A stretch of DNA of 64,000 nucleotides from the NCBI GenBank assembly GCA_905236675.1, contig CAJOND010000028.1, positions 1 to 64,000 of the forward strand. Reading direction: 5' to 3'. Source of the DNA: Candidatus Rifleibacteriota bacterium. GTDB taxonomy: Bacteria > Muiribacteriota > Ozemobacteria > Ozemobacterales > Ozemobacteraceae. The notes below the pieces were generated by a model that saw only the letters and a list, made by a program, of their open reading frames with translations, ran no database searches and was not told where the DNA came from. Positions 43,908 through 52,457 of this stretch are shown here, piece after piece. The position numbers were made by a program, and so were the translations under genes. How positions within the stretch are numbered: position 1 is the stretch's first letter; every line of letters begins with the position of its first letter.

Positions 43908-43976
43908 GAAGATATAAGATTTAAGATTTAAGACTGAAGATTGAAGATATTTTTTCATCTTTCATCTTCTAATCTT
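43908..43976. repeat. Fold-back heptad repeat copy
   Basis: Units AGATTTA, AGATTTA, AGACTGA, AGATTGA, AGATATT followed by TTCATCTTTCATCTTCTAATCTT. The left and right arms are imperfect complements (AAGATT.AAGA with TCTT.AATCTT), so the transcript can fold into one hairpin. It could act as a weak terminator between the oxidoreductase genes and rsfS. Confidence 0.65.
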
Positions 43977-44569
43977 TACACTCTAAATACAGAGTGGACA
44001 TATCGGCCAAACATATATTTCTTTTCTTCAACGTAATCATAGCCCTTTTTAACAGACTCAATGTTTAGTTCGATTACTTCTTTGTTTTCATCTTTTAACA
44101 AGTATCTTATAGAATTTTCTATTTCTTCTACTGTTACTAGTTTGCTAAATTTTGCATATGCGCCAGCCATGACCATATTTGCTGCTTTTTGTTCTCCAAG
44201 TTCAGCAGCTATCTCAGTTGCTGGTATCTCAACTAGTCTAATATCGTCACGAAATTCCTGACGGTCAATCAATGAAGAATTATACATCAACATTCCACCA
44301 CCTTTTATTTTCTGGTTGAATTTGTTGACGGAAGTTCTATTCATGGCGATTACTGTATCTGGAACAGTAATCATTGGCGATGCTATTTCTTTTTCTGAAA
44401 GTAACAAAGCACAATTTATAAGTCCACCTTTGGGTTCAGAACTGTAAGACGGAACTAAAGAAACATTTTTACCGGCTCTCATTCCTGCTTCTGCTAAGAC
44501 ATTGCCCATAAAGAAAATGCCATGACCGCTGAAGCCTGCTATAATAACTCTTTCTACTGTTGAAGACAT
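43976..44569 (-). CDS. 2-oxoacid:acceptor oxidoreductase gamma-like subunit, motif-altered
   Basis: 197 residues, gamma (KorC/VorA) fold. Overall alignment to the family is good (LAEAGMRAGKNVS, INCALLLSEKEIASP, PDTVIAMNRTSVNKF), but conserved loops are changed. GFSGHG (12-17) stands where GFGGQG binds, and PSYSSEPKGGLIN replaces PSYGPEMRGGTAN. It is the third gene of an A-B-C operon with AGGAGCG before the ATG. See the beta-like gene for the same trend. Its likely role is as a structural partner in a complex that may no longer carry out the original reaction. Confidence 0.8.
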   Translation of the reverse strand: MSSTVERVIIAGFSGHGIFFMGNVLAEAGMRAGKNVSLVPSYSSEPKGGLINCALLLSEKEIASPMITVPDTVIAMNRTSVNKFNQKIKGGGMLMYNSSLIDRQEFRDDIRLVEIPATEIAAELGEQKAANMVMAGAYAKFSKLVTVEEIENSIRYLLKDENKEVIELNIESVKKGYDYVEEKKYMFGRYVHSVFRV

Positions 44570-44596
44570 TTTTATTCGCTCCTTTATACTTCAGTC

Positions 44597-45202
44597 TTAG
44601 GCTTTTTCTGAGCCAAATTTATCTACAAAAACTTTAGGTGGTAATTCTTCCATCAAAGTTTTTGATTCCGGTGTTTCTTCGTCTGTAGGCAAAGAAATAA
44701 TTTCTACAAAAGAGAAGCCCTTTTTATTCATTTGAAGCTTGAAAGCTTTTTTTATAGCTTCTAAGGCATTTTCTCGCTTGTTTTCTGTTGTAACAACTCT
44801 AGTTACATATACAGGCTGATTTAAAACAGATAGCAATTCGCATATTTTGATTCTGCTGTTTTCTGTTCCATCAAGACCCAAACTGGCAGAATTAGAATAA
44901 ATTATGCTTATATTTTCGCCTCTGTTTGCTGCATGAATAACTTCAGAAAGTCCTGCTGCTGCTAAGTCTATATCATTCTGATATGTAAAAACCAAGGCAT
45001 TTGGTCTGACTCTCTTTATCCCTGATGCTACAGCAGGAGCACAGCCTGGAACTGACTGACAAAAGTCAAAATCGAAACCATCATAAATAAAAGCGCCGCA
45101 ACTTACTGGAGCAACGCCAACTATTCCAGAAGCAGGAGAAACAGCGTCAACAGCTTCAACAATCATTGTCTGAACTGGATCTGGTTGAAAATTCATAGAC
45201 AT
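44597..45202 (-). CDS. 2-oxoacid:ferredoxin oxidoreductase beta-like subunit without TPP motif
   Basis: 201 residues; active KorB/VorA-type beta subunits are usually about 240-280. The backbone is recognisable (GVAPVSCGAF, APAVASGIKRVRPN, VFTYQ, LSEVIHAANRGENISII, IKICELLSVLNQPVYVTRV, KKAFKLQMNKKGFSFVEI). But the CPGCGH cluster motif is absent, HGRAPAV is PGCAPAV, the thiamine-diphosphate GDGD is NDID (76-79), and the NNxxYGMTGGQ block is reduced to SNSASLGLDG with about 25 residues missing. It therefore cannot bind thiamine diphosphate in the normal way. Frame and codon use look intact, so the gene appears to be under selection. Ribosome site AAAGGAG. Confidence 0.85.
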   Translation of the reverse strand: MSMNFQPDPVQTMIVEAVDAVSPASGIVGVAPVSCGAFIYDGFDFDFCQSVPGCAPAVASGIKRVRPNALVFTYQNDIDLAAAGLSEVIHAANRGENISIIYSNSASLGLDGTENSRIKICELLSVLNQPVYVTRVVTTENKRENALEAIKKAFKLQMNKKGFSFVEIISLPTDEETPESKTLMEELPPKVFVDKFGSEKA

Positions 45203-45215
45203 TTTGTTGCTCCTT

Positions 45216-46298
45216 TCAATCTAAACAAACAAGTTTGCTGACTTCGTTGAAAATTTCAAAATCAGATGGAACAGCACCACCCGTTCTACCAAAAAAATAA
45301 ACAGGTTTAGCACCGTTAACAGCCATTTTTACATCTTCGACCATCTGACCGCAAGACATTTCAATGACCATGAATTTTTCTGTGTTTTGTGCAAGTTTTT
45401 TGAATGCATTGGTTGGGAAAGGCCACAAAATTTTTGGTCTTGCTAATCCCGCTTTTACACCACGTTTTCTACATTTTTCAACAACTGTTTTAAGAAGTCT
45501 TGCTATAATTCCATAGCCAACAAGTACTATTTCAGCATCTTCACACATATATTCTTCAATGGCTAAATCTTTATTTTCTTCGGAAAAGTGTTTTTCTATT
45601 ACTTGATACTTTTGGTATAGATGCCAGTTGTGTTCTTCTAATTCGTCTTGAACTGTAAAAGTAGATGCACAAACGTTTTTATTGTGCTTATTGGTTCCTG
45701 GAAGACCTAAAGCCCATTTCTTACTGTCAATATCATAATCAAACGGCATTTTGGGAAGTTCGACAGGTTCCATCATTTGGGAAACTATGCTATCTGCTAA
45801 TATTAAAACAGGGGTTCTGAAACGGTCAGCATAGTTAAAGCCTGCAATTGTCATATCGGCCATTTCTTGAACAGAGTAGGGGGCGAAAACTATGTTACGA
45901 TAGTCGCCATGAGTTCCACCTCTTGTAGCCTGCCAATAGTCAGCTTGTGCTGGGCATGAAGCTCCGGCAACAGAACCGCCGCACATAGTATTAACTATTA
46001 CACAGGGTAATTCGGAAGCAGCTATTCCAGAGATACCTTCTTGTTTTAGGCTCATTCCTGTGCTTGAGCCAGAAGTCATAACACGTGCACCAGCGGCTGA
46101 AGCTCCATAAACCATGTTTATAGCTGAAATCTCGTCTGCTGCCTGGACATAAGTGCCTTCTATTAAAGGCAAATGTTTGGCAAGATAGGCTGATAATTCT
46201 GCCTGCTGAGCAACTGGCGAGCCAAAATAATATCTACAACCTGCAAGAATGGCTGCTTGAGCAAGAGCTTCGCAACCTTTCATCAATCGCTTGGCCAT
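45216..46298 (-). CDS. 2-oxoacid:ferredoxin oxidoreductase alpha-like subunit, motif-altered
   Basis: 360 residues, VorB/KorA length. First gene of the operon (AAGGAG 8 nt before ATG). The fold is clear: AAILAGCRYYFG, QAADEISAINMVYGASAAGARVMT, LKQEGISGIAASELPCVIVN, GGTHGDYRNIVFAPYSVQEM. Conserved active-site text differs. MKGNEA is MKGCEA, the FGYPITPQ loop is FGSPVAQQ (25-32; the Thr that contacts substrate is lost), SSSPGISL is GSSTGMSL, and MRGGPGLGGIQPSQADY is MCGGSVAGASCPAQADY. With the beta and gamma changes this looks like a paralogous complex with a new or no catalytic role. The intact nifJ covers pyruvate oxidation. Confidence 0.85.
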   Translation of the reverse strand: MAKRLMKGCEALAQAAILAGCRYYFGSPVAQQAELSAYLAKHLPLIEGTYVQAADEISAINMVYGASAAGARVMTSGSSTGMSLKQEGISGIAASELPCVIVNTMCGGSVAGASCPAQADYWQATRGGTHGDYRNIVFAPYSVQEMADMTIAGFNYADRFRTPVLILADSIVSQMMEPVELPKMPFDYDIDSKKWALGLPGTNKHNKNVCASTFTVQDELEEHNWHLYQKYQVIEKHFSEENKDLAIEEYMCEDAEIVLVGYGIIARLLKTVVEKCRKRGVKAGLARPKILWPFPTNAFKKLAQNTEKFMVIEMSCGQMVEDVKMAVNGAKPVYFFGRTGGAVPSDFEIFNEVSKLVCLD

Positions 46299-46325
46299 TG
46301 AAAGAACTCCTTGTTATGTACCTTT

Positions 46326-46351
46326 AATTTAAGTCTTGAACTTAAATTATA
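46326..46351 (-). promoter_or_regulatory. Inverted repeat over the oxidoreductase operon -10 box
   Basis: AATTTAAGT (46326-46334) and ACTTAAATT (46340-46348) are a perfect 9-bp inverted repeat with a 5-nt spacer. On the minus strand TATAAT occupies 46351-46346, overlapping the repeat, 48 nt upstream of the first ATG. A dimeric repressor bound here would block polymerase. No -35 box is convincing. Confidence 0.55.
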
Positions 46352-46454
46352 ACACAAGTAAAAAGAAGTATCTATATATTTTCATGTACACTGTTGGGAT
46401 TAAGACAAACTTTTTCTTGTGATTTAAATTTGCTCATGCTAGTATTTCCAAATT

Positions 46455-47153
46455 ATGGATAATAAAGAAACTGAGCATAGAATTAAAGTAATAGCTCATA
46501 TAGAAACAGATTTTAAAGAAAAATTTGGAATACCTCGACAAAGTGGAGTTGTTCCTGAATTAATTGGAAAAATTATTTTTGAAAAGGAATATAGAGATAT
46601 TAATGCAGTTCGAGGTTTGGAAAAATTTTCTCATCTTTGGTTAATCTGGCAATTTTCTAAAAATACTAATAATGAGTGTTTCCCAACTATAAGACCACCA
46701 AGATTAGGTGGAGATGAAAAAATAGGGGTTTTTGCGACGAGAAGCCCTTTCAGACCGAATTCAATTGGGCTTTCCTGCGTTGAAATAGATAGAATAGAGC
46801 ATACATCTAATTTGGGACCAGTAATATATGTTAAAGGAGTTGATTTGCTTAATAATACTCCTATTTATGACATAAAGCCCTATATCCCTTATACCGATGC
46901 ACATCCTGATGCAAATCGCAGCTTTGCAAAATCAGAATGGGAAAGAACTGTCGAAGTAGTATTTCCAGATAATTTATTAAAAGAAATAAATCAAGATAAG
47001 CGGCAAAGTTTACTTAAAGTTTTGGCACAAGATCCAAGACCTGCTTATAAAGAAGATTCTGATAATATTTATACTATGGCTTTTGCTGAATATGAAGTCA
47101 GTTTCAAAGTCAGGAATAAGGTTCTAGAAGTTGTCGGAGTAGTTAAATCTTAG
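46455..47153 (+). CDS. trmO: tRNA (N6-threonylcarbamoyladenosine37-N6)-methyltransferase
   Basis: 232 residues, TsaA/TrmO family, which methylates t6A37 in threonine tRNAs. The N-terminal domain has GIPRQSGVVPELIGKIIF, GLEKFSHLWLIWQF, PRLGGDEKIGVFATRSPFRP, NSIGLSCVEI and GVDLLNNTPIYDIKPYIPY: all family hallmarks. No ribosome site is seen. TTGTGA, 17 nt, TAGTAT ends 9 nt before the ATG, so the mRNA is probably leaderless. The 3' end overlaps trmFO by 11 bp, tail to tail. Confidence 0.93.
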   Translation: MDNKETEHRIKVIAHIETDFKEKFGIPRQSGVVPELIGKIIFEKEYRDINAVRGLEKFSHLWLIWQFSKNTNNECFPTIRPPRLGGDEKIGVFATRSPFRPNSIGLSCVEIDRIEHTSNLGPVIYVKGVDLLNNTPIYDIKPYIPYTDAHPDANRSFAKSEWERTVEVVFPDNLLKEINQDKRQSLLKVLAQDPRPAYKEDSDNIYTMAFAEYEVSFKVRNKVLEVVGVVKS

Positions 47154-48471
47154 AAATAAACTCTCTAAAATTTTTTCGGGCTGCTCTTATAATACGTTCT
47201 TTCCTAGCTTCACTTCGTTCGTTTTCTATGTTTTCGAAAATGCCAAAGTTAATGTTCATAGGATGAAATTCTTTGTGTCCTTCATAAGTAATATAGTTGA
47301 GCAGACAACCAATCATAGTCTGAGGTGGAAAAACGAGAGGTTCTTTCCCTTGAATAAGTCTAGCTGCGTTTATTCCAGCAACTAAGCCACTCATAGCCGA
47401 TTCTGTATAACCTTCAACTCCACTAAGCTGACCGGCAAAGAAAATGTTAGGATCATCTCTTAATTGCATTGTGGGCTTCAATACTGCCGGTGCATTTATA
47501 TAAGAGTTTCTATGCATTTGACCTAAACGAACAAATTCTGCATTTTCTAAACCTGGAATCATGCTGAATACACGTTTTTGTTCACCATGTCTCAAATTGG
47601 TCTGGAAACCAACCATATTATAGAGACTTCCAAGCAAATCGTCTTGTCTAAGTTGAACAGCCGCCCAAGGTCTTCTTCCTGTTCGAGGGTCAGTTAAACC
47701 GACAGGTTTTAACGGACCAAATCTTAAAGAGTTTTCTCCTGATTCAGCAATTATTTCTACAGGTTGACAGGCACTAAAAAATTGTTTTTTTGCATTTTTT
47801 TCCATTTCGGAAAGATTTATTCTTTCGGCTGCTAAAAGCTCTTTAACAAAGTTTTCGTATTCTTCTTTGTTCATTGGGCAGTTAATATAATCGCCTTTGC
47901 CAGTTTCGCCATATCTGTCGGATTTGAAAGCTATTTCCATATTTATGGAACTAGCTTTTATTATAGGTGCTACAGCATCGTAAAACTCTAACTGTTTGCT
48001 GCCAATTCTTTTTGCAATTGATTCTAACAATGCAGGAGATGTTAGCGGACCTGTAGCAATTATAACAATTCCATCCTTGGGTATTTCTACACATTCTTCA
48101 TTGTGAAATTCTACAAGACTATGTGTTTTTAAGTATCTTGTAATTTCTCTTGAAAATGCATTTCTATCAACGGCTAGAGCATTACCTGCCGGAACCCTGT
48201 ATTTGTAAGCAGTGTCAATAAAATAACTATTTAAGAAACGAAGTTCTTCTTTCAATAGCCCAGAAGCTCTGTCAGGAAGATTGCTCCCAACAGAATTACT
48301 GCAAACTAGTTCAGCAAACTGGTCTGTTGTATGAGCCCCTGTTGATTTATTAGGGCGCATTTCAATTAATCTTACAGGAATAGATCTTCTGATAAGTTGA
48401 GTTGTTGCTTCTGTTCCTGCTAAGCCAGCACCTATAATGGTAACTGGAGGTTCAAGTTTCTTAGTCGCCAT
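47143..48471 (-). CDS. trmFO: Methylenetetrahydrofolate-tRNA-(uracil54-C5)-methyltransferase
   Basis: 442 residues. Folate- and FAD-dependent enzyme that makes m5U54 (ribothymidine) in tRNA. The FAD loop is PVTIIGAGLAGTEAT; family motifs are LIEMRPNKSTGAHTTDQFAELVCSNS, PAGNALAVDRNAFS, YDAVAPII, FSACQPVEIIAESG, LRFGPLKPVGL, and FAGQLSGVEGYTESAMSGL. The ATG at 48471 gives a normal N-terminus; an ATG at 48492 adds seven residues. It overlaps the end of topA by 11 bp, the topA-trmFO order known from Firmicutes and others. Confidence 0.96.
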   Translation of the reverse strand: MATKKLEPPVTIIGAGLAGTEATTQLIRRSIPVRLIEMRPNKSTGAHTTDQFAELVCSNSVGSNLPDRASGLLKEELRFLNSYFIDTAYKYRVPAGNALAVDRNAFSREITRYLKTHSLVEFHNEECVEIPKDGIVIIATGPLTSPALLESIAKRIGSKQLEFYDAVAPIIKASSINMEIAFKSDRYGETGKGDYINCPMNKEEYENFVKELLAAERINLSEMEKNAKKQFFSACQPVEIIAESGENSLRFGPLKPVGLTDPRTGRRPWAAVQLRQDDLLGSLYNMVGFQTNLRHGEQKRVFSMIPGLENAEFVRLGQMHRNSYINAPAVLKPTMQLRDDPNIFFAGQLSGVEGYTESAMSGLVAGINAARLIQGKEPLVFPPQTMIGCLLNYITYEGHKEFHPMNINFGIFENIENERSEARKERIIRAARKNFREFISKI

Positions 48472-50800
48472 TTTTTTGAACACCGTTATCATCGGGAATA
48501 CGCTTATATTTACAGCCTTTAGCTGAACATTTTATGTAATCACCGAGTTTTTTAGTATTATACCACACAAGAGGAGAATTACAATCAGGACAAAGTTCGC
48601 CTGTTGGTTTGTTCCATGTGGTCAATGTGCATTTTGGATAATTGTTACAACCATAGAACAATCTTCCTCTTTTAGATTTCTTTTCTACTATTTTACCACC
48701 ACAAGATGGACATTTTACACCAATATCTTTTACGATAGGATGAGTGTTTTTACATTCCGGATAATTGCTGCAAGCAACGAATTTGCCGAACTTACCACTT
48801 CTAATTTGCATTTGCGCACCACACTTATCGCATTTTTCGTCTATAAGTTCGACTTCAGGTTCTTCTTCCACAACATTGGCTAATTTTTCTGCCAATTTTA
48901 TTGGAGGATTAGGAATTCCTTCTGCAAAAAGGATAATATTGTCAGGAATATTAATAGTAGATTTACATTCAGGATAAGATGAACAAGCCAGGAATTTACC
49001 TGTACTACCTATTCTAACCATCATTTTTTTCCCACAGACAGGGCATATAACATCAGATTCTATTCGAAGCTTTTCTACTTTTTCTTCAGCTTTTTTCAAA
49101 TCTTCTGAAAATGGAGTGTAAAAATCATTTAAGACCTTAACCCAGTCTGCTGAGCCTTCTTCGATTAAGTCTAAGCTGCTTTCCATTGAAGCTGTGAATC
49201 CAGTATTTATTAGGTTAGGGAAAGAGCTTTTCAGAATATGACTGACGACAAAGGCTGCATCAGAAGGAACAAAATGCCCGTCTACTTTTTTAACATACTT
49301 TCTTTGCTGAATGGTATCAACAATTGTAGCATAAGTTGAAGGACGTCCTATACCTTCTTTTTCTAGGGTTTTGATAATTGAAGCTTCTGAATATCTCGGA
49401 GGAGCAGAGGTGAAATGCTGTTCTGGCATTGTTGATAATAAAGTCAAATTGTCTCCTTCTTTCAAAGAAGGAAGTTTTTGTTTTCCGTCTTCATCAAAAT
49501 CAGCATCAGAATCATTTTCTGTTTCATCATCTTTTGTGAAAGAATATAAAGAAGTGAAACCGTCAAATTTTATTGTGGTTCCTGTGGCTTGGAAAGTATT
49601 TGGACCGGATTCAACATCTATAGTAACAACATCATAAATAGCTTCGGTCATTTGAGATGCTGTGTATCTTTTCCAAATCAAAGAATAAAGTTTTAGCTGT
49701 TCTGGTTTTAAGTAACGAGCTATTGCTTCTGGAGTTCTGAAAACAGAAGTAGGTCTAATTGCTTCGTGAGCATCTTGGGCACCTTTTTTTAGTTTAAAGA
49801 AACGGTTTTTCTCTAATCTATATTCTTTTGCGTAGTTCTTTTCTATAAAAGAATTTAATTCTCTTAATCCTTCAGGTGATATTCTTACAGAATCTGTTCT
49901 CATATAAGTAATAAGACCAACTTGGCCTTCATCACCTAATTCCACACCTTCATATAGTTTTTGGGCTATAGACATAGTTCTTTTAGGTGCAAATCCAAAT
50001 TTTTGAGCAGCTTCTGCTTGAAGTGTGCTTGTTATGAAAGGTGGTGGCGGAGCCTGTTTCTTTTCTCGCTTAGTTATGTTATTAACTGAAAGCGATGATT
50101 TTTTTAAAGTATCAACAATTTTATCAGCTTGTTCTTTGTTGTTAATATCAGCTTTTTTGCCGCTTACCTTAGTAAGTTTAACTTTGAATTTCTTTTGGTT
50201 AGCTGTTTTTAATTCAGCGTCAATAGTCCAGTATTCTTCTGGAACAAAAGCGAGAATTTCTTTTTCTCTTTGACAAATCAATGCAACTGCAACAGACTGA
50301 ACTCTTCCAGCAGAAAGACCTAAACAAATCTTTTGCCAAAGTAAAGGTGAAAGTTTGTATCCTACTAGTCGGTCTAGTATTCTTCTAGACTGCTGTGCAT
50401 TAACCAGGTCACAATCTATGCATCTAGGTGACTCTAATGACTTAAGAACATCTTCTTTTGTGATAGAGTTAAATGTTATACGACATTTAGAAAGAGGATC
50501 TATATTTAAAACATTGGCCAAATGCCAGCTGATAGCTTCTCCTTCACGGTCAGGGTCAGGTGCAAGATAAACTTTATCTACCGTTTTTGCTATTCTCTGA
50601 AGGTTTAGAATAACATCTTTTCTGTCTTCTACAACATGAAAATCTGGAACAAAGCCGTTATCTGTGCTTACCCCAAATCTGGAAGGTGGTAGGTCGATAA
50701 CATGACCTTTACTTGCTTCAACTATAAATTCTTTTCCCAAAAATTTAGAGAGAGTTTTGATTTTCCCTGGAGATTCAACTATGATTAAATTTTTAGACAT
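48461..50800 (-). CDS. topA: DNA topoisomerase I
   Basis: 779 residues, type IA. It relaxes negative supercoils. Toprim domain IVESPGKIKTLSKFL with DPDREGEAISWHL; central LVGYKLSPLLWQKI and GLSAGRVQSVAVAL; active-site Tyr299 in GLITYMRTDS; EAIRPTSV. The C-terminal 180 residues hold four zinc ribbons, each with CxxC, then an aromatic and CSxYPxCK or a variant. GGAGGG precedes the ATG. It is followed by trmFO and preceded by smg. Confidence 0.97.
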   Translation of the reverse strand: MSKNLIIVESPGKIKTLSKFLGKEFIVEASKGHVIDLPPSRFGVSTDNGFVPDFHVVEDRKDVILNLQRIAKTVDKVYLAPDPDREGEAISWHLANVLNIDPLSKCRITFNSITKEDVLKSLESPRCIDCDLVNAQQSRRILDRLVGYKLSPLLWQKICLGLSAGRVQSVAVALICQREKEILAFVPEEYWTIDAELKTANQKKFKVKLTKVSGKKADINNKEQADKIVDTLKKSSLSVNNITKREKKQAPPPPFITSTLQAEAAQKFGFAPKRTMSIAQKLYEGVELGDEGQVGLITYMRTDSVRISPEGLRELNSFIEKNYAKEYRLEKNRFFKLKKGAQDAHEAIRPTSVFRTPEAIARYLKPEQLKLYSLIWKRYTASQMTEAIYDVVTIDVESGPNTFQATGTTIKFDGFTSLYSFTKDDETENDSDADFDEDGKQKLPSLKEGDNLTLLSTMPEQHFTSAPPRYSEASIIKTLEKEGIGRPSTYATIVDTIQQRKYVKKVDGHFVPSDAAFVVSHILKSSFPNLINTGFTASMESSLDLIEEGSADWVKVLNDFYTPFSEDLKKAEEKVEKLRIESDVICPVCGKKMMVRIGSTGKFLACSSYPECKSTINIPDNIILFAEGIPNPPIKLAEKLANVVEEEPEVELIDEKCDKCGAQMQIRSGKFGKFVACSNYPECKNTHPIVKDIGVKCPSCGGKIVEKKSKRGRLFYGCNNYPKCTLTTWNKPTGELCPDCNSPLVWYNTKKLGDYIKCSAKGCKYKRIPDDNGVQKNGD

Positions 50801-50826
50801 TATAACCCTCCATAAAGCCTCTGATA

Positions 50827-51327
50827 TTAATGAATGGTTGGATAGAAATCCATATCATTAATATCATTATTGGCTACTTCAACTCTAGTTACAGGTTTGT
50901 TCATAGATAGAATGATTTCAAGCTTTGTTTTTGTAATTCCTCGAAGATCCATTTCCTGCATATAGAGGAGAGTCTTTTCAAACTGTAATGGAGTAATAGA
51001 GCCTTCTTCCAGAGATTTAAGCAAATAACACTGTGCATCAGGCGTAAGTCTTAATGCTTCTCTTGCATGAAGCTGCCTTACTCCAGAATAATTGCCGTCT
51101 CTTTTTAGTTCTCTTTTGCTTACTTTTACAATTGGATCAACCTTTGAAGTAATCATAGCAACTAGTCCCATAGCAACGTCAATGTCATTTAGTGAAAATC
51201 CCTTTTCTAACAGTTGAGTTACCATACGTTTGTTGCCGTCTTCTTCCTGTCCGCTTTTTTCAATACGCTTTATTACGATATTCATGATTTCCATGATATT
51301 CGTTAATGGACTTTTTATTTTGTTCAT
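50827..51327 (-). CDS. smg: Smg/DUF494 family protein
   Basis: 166 residues. The N-terminal MNIVIKRIEKSGQE and LLEKGFSLNDIDVAMGLV match the DUF494 fold. The central LTPDAQCYLLKSLEEGSITPLQFEKTL and C-terminal helix are typical. The dprA-smg-topA order is conserved in distant bacteria, which supports the call. Function is unknown; it may act in translation or DNA processing. The gene lies 8 nt after dprA and 26 nt before topA. Confidence 0.8.
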   Translation of the reverse strand: MNKIKSPLTNIMEIMNIVIKRIEKSGQEEDGNKRMVTQLLEKGFSLNDIDVAMGLVAMITSKVDPIVKVSKRELKRDGNYSGVRQLHAREALRLTPDAQCYLLKSLEEGSITPLQFEKTLLYMQEMDLRGITKTKLEIILSMNKPVTRVEVANNDINDMDFYPTIH

Positions 51328-51335
51328 AGCCTACC

Positions 51336-52457
51336 TTATTTTATTTCTCTTCTTAACTGGTATCTTCCACCAGATAATCTTACTATATAATTTCTCATTT
51401 CAAGGGATAAAAGTAAAGAAAACAATTTATCATTGTTATAACCTTCTTTTAAAAGACTGTCTATACTGGCTCCTGTAGCCAATTTCTGCAAAATAATTCT
51501 TTCTTCATTTTTTAAAGAATTATTTTCAGAAATTTCTTTATTTTTTAAATTTTCAAAATTTTTAAGCTTATCTTTAGGTAACAATTTTGAATAATAGTCA
51601 ATAATTTCTTCAGGTGAAGTTACCAAAATTGCTCCTTCTTTAATTAAATTCATTGTTCCCTGAGATGGACTTTTGCCATTGCCACCAGGAACAGCAAATA
51701 CTTCTCTGTTTTGTTCACCTGCGAGGCGGGCTGTAATTAAAGAACCACTGCGAGCGCTTGCTTCTATTACCAGAGTAGCTATGCACATTCCAGATATGAT
51801 TCTATTTCGTATAGGAAAATACCATGGTAATGGAGCTACTCCTGGAGCATACTCAGATACTATTGCTCCTTTTTTTAGTATCCTATCTCTCATTTTTGCG
51901 TTAGAACGAGGATATACAACATCCACTCCGTTAGCTAAGACGGCAATCGTTTCTCCTTCAGCTTCTAGAGCTCCTCTATGCGCATAAGTGTCAATACCAA
52001 GAGCAAGACCACTAACAACAGTAAATCCTGCTTTTGCCAGTTTGAAAGCAAAATCATGTGCTAATTCATAACCCATCTGAGAAGCATTTCTAGCACCAAC
52101 AACCGCTATTGCAGGGCTACATTTTCCCAAATTCTGCCCTTTTGTATAGAGAAGCAAAGGCGAATCAGGTATTTCACGAAGAATTGACGGATATTCTTCG
52201 TCATTAAAGGTTATTACTCTAATGTTTTCTTTTTCTAATTGTTCAATGGAACAAATAGGCTTAGATTTTGGTGCTTCTAAAACGAATCTTTTGGCTCGTT
52301 TTATATCCCAGCCTTTTATAGTCATGAGCTCAGATTGAGAAGCTTGTAATGCTAGTCTTGGATTTTGATACTTTTTTATCAGACCAGCCATCAGGGTAGC
52401 CCCGACCCAGTTACTCATAGAAACGAGTCTGAGCCAGTTTAACCAGGAATCAGACAT
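51336..52457 (-). CDS. dprA: DNA-processing protein DprA
   Basis: 373 residues. DprA loads RecA on incoming single-stranded DNA in natural transformation. A SAM/HhH-like N-terminal domain is followed by the Rossmann core: IAVVGARNASQMGYELAHDF, VVSGLALGIDTYAHRGAL, TIAVLANGVDVVYPRSN, FPIRNRIISGM, VIEASARSGSLITARLA, FAVPGG, GTMNLIKEGAILV. The C-terminal winged helix (EERIILQKLATGASIDSLL) is present. It overlaps the HEAT gene by 8 bp, so it is translationally coupled. Confidence 0.96.
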   Translation of the reverse strand: MSDSWLNWLRLVSMSNWVGATLMAGLIKKYQNPRLALQASQSELMTIKGWDIKRAKRFVLEAPKSKPICSIEQLEKENIRVITFNDEEYPSILREIPDSPLLLYTKGQNLGKCSPAIAVVGARNASQMGYELAHDFAFKLAKAGFTVVSGLALGIDTYAHRGALEAEGETIAVLANGVDVVYPRSNAKMRDRILKKGAIVSEYAPGVAPLPWYFPIRNRIISGMCIATLVIEASARSGSLITARLAGEQNREVFAVPGGNGKSPSQGTMNLIKEGAILVTSPEEIIDYYSKLLPKDKLKNFENLKNKEISENNSLKNEERIILQKLATGASIDSLLKEGYNNDKLFSLLLSLEMRNYIVRLSGGRYQLRREIK

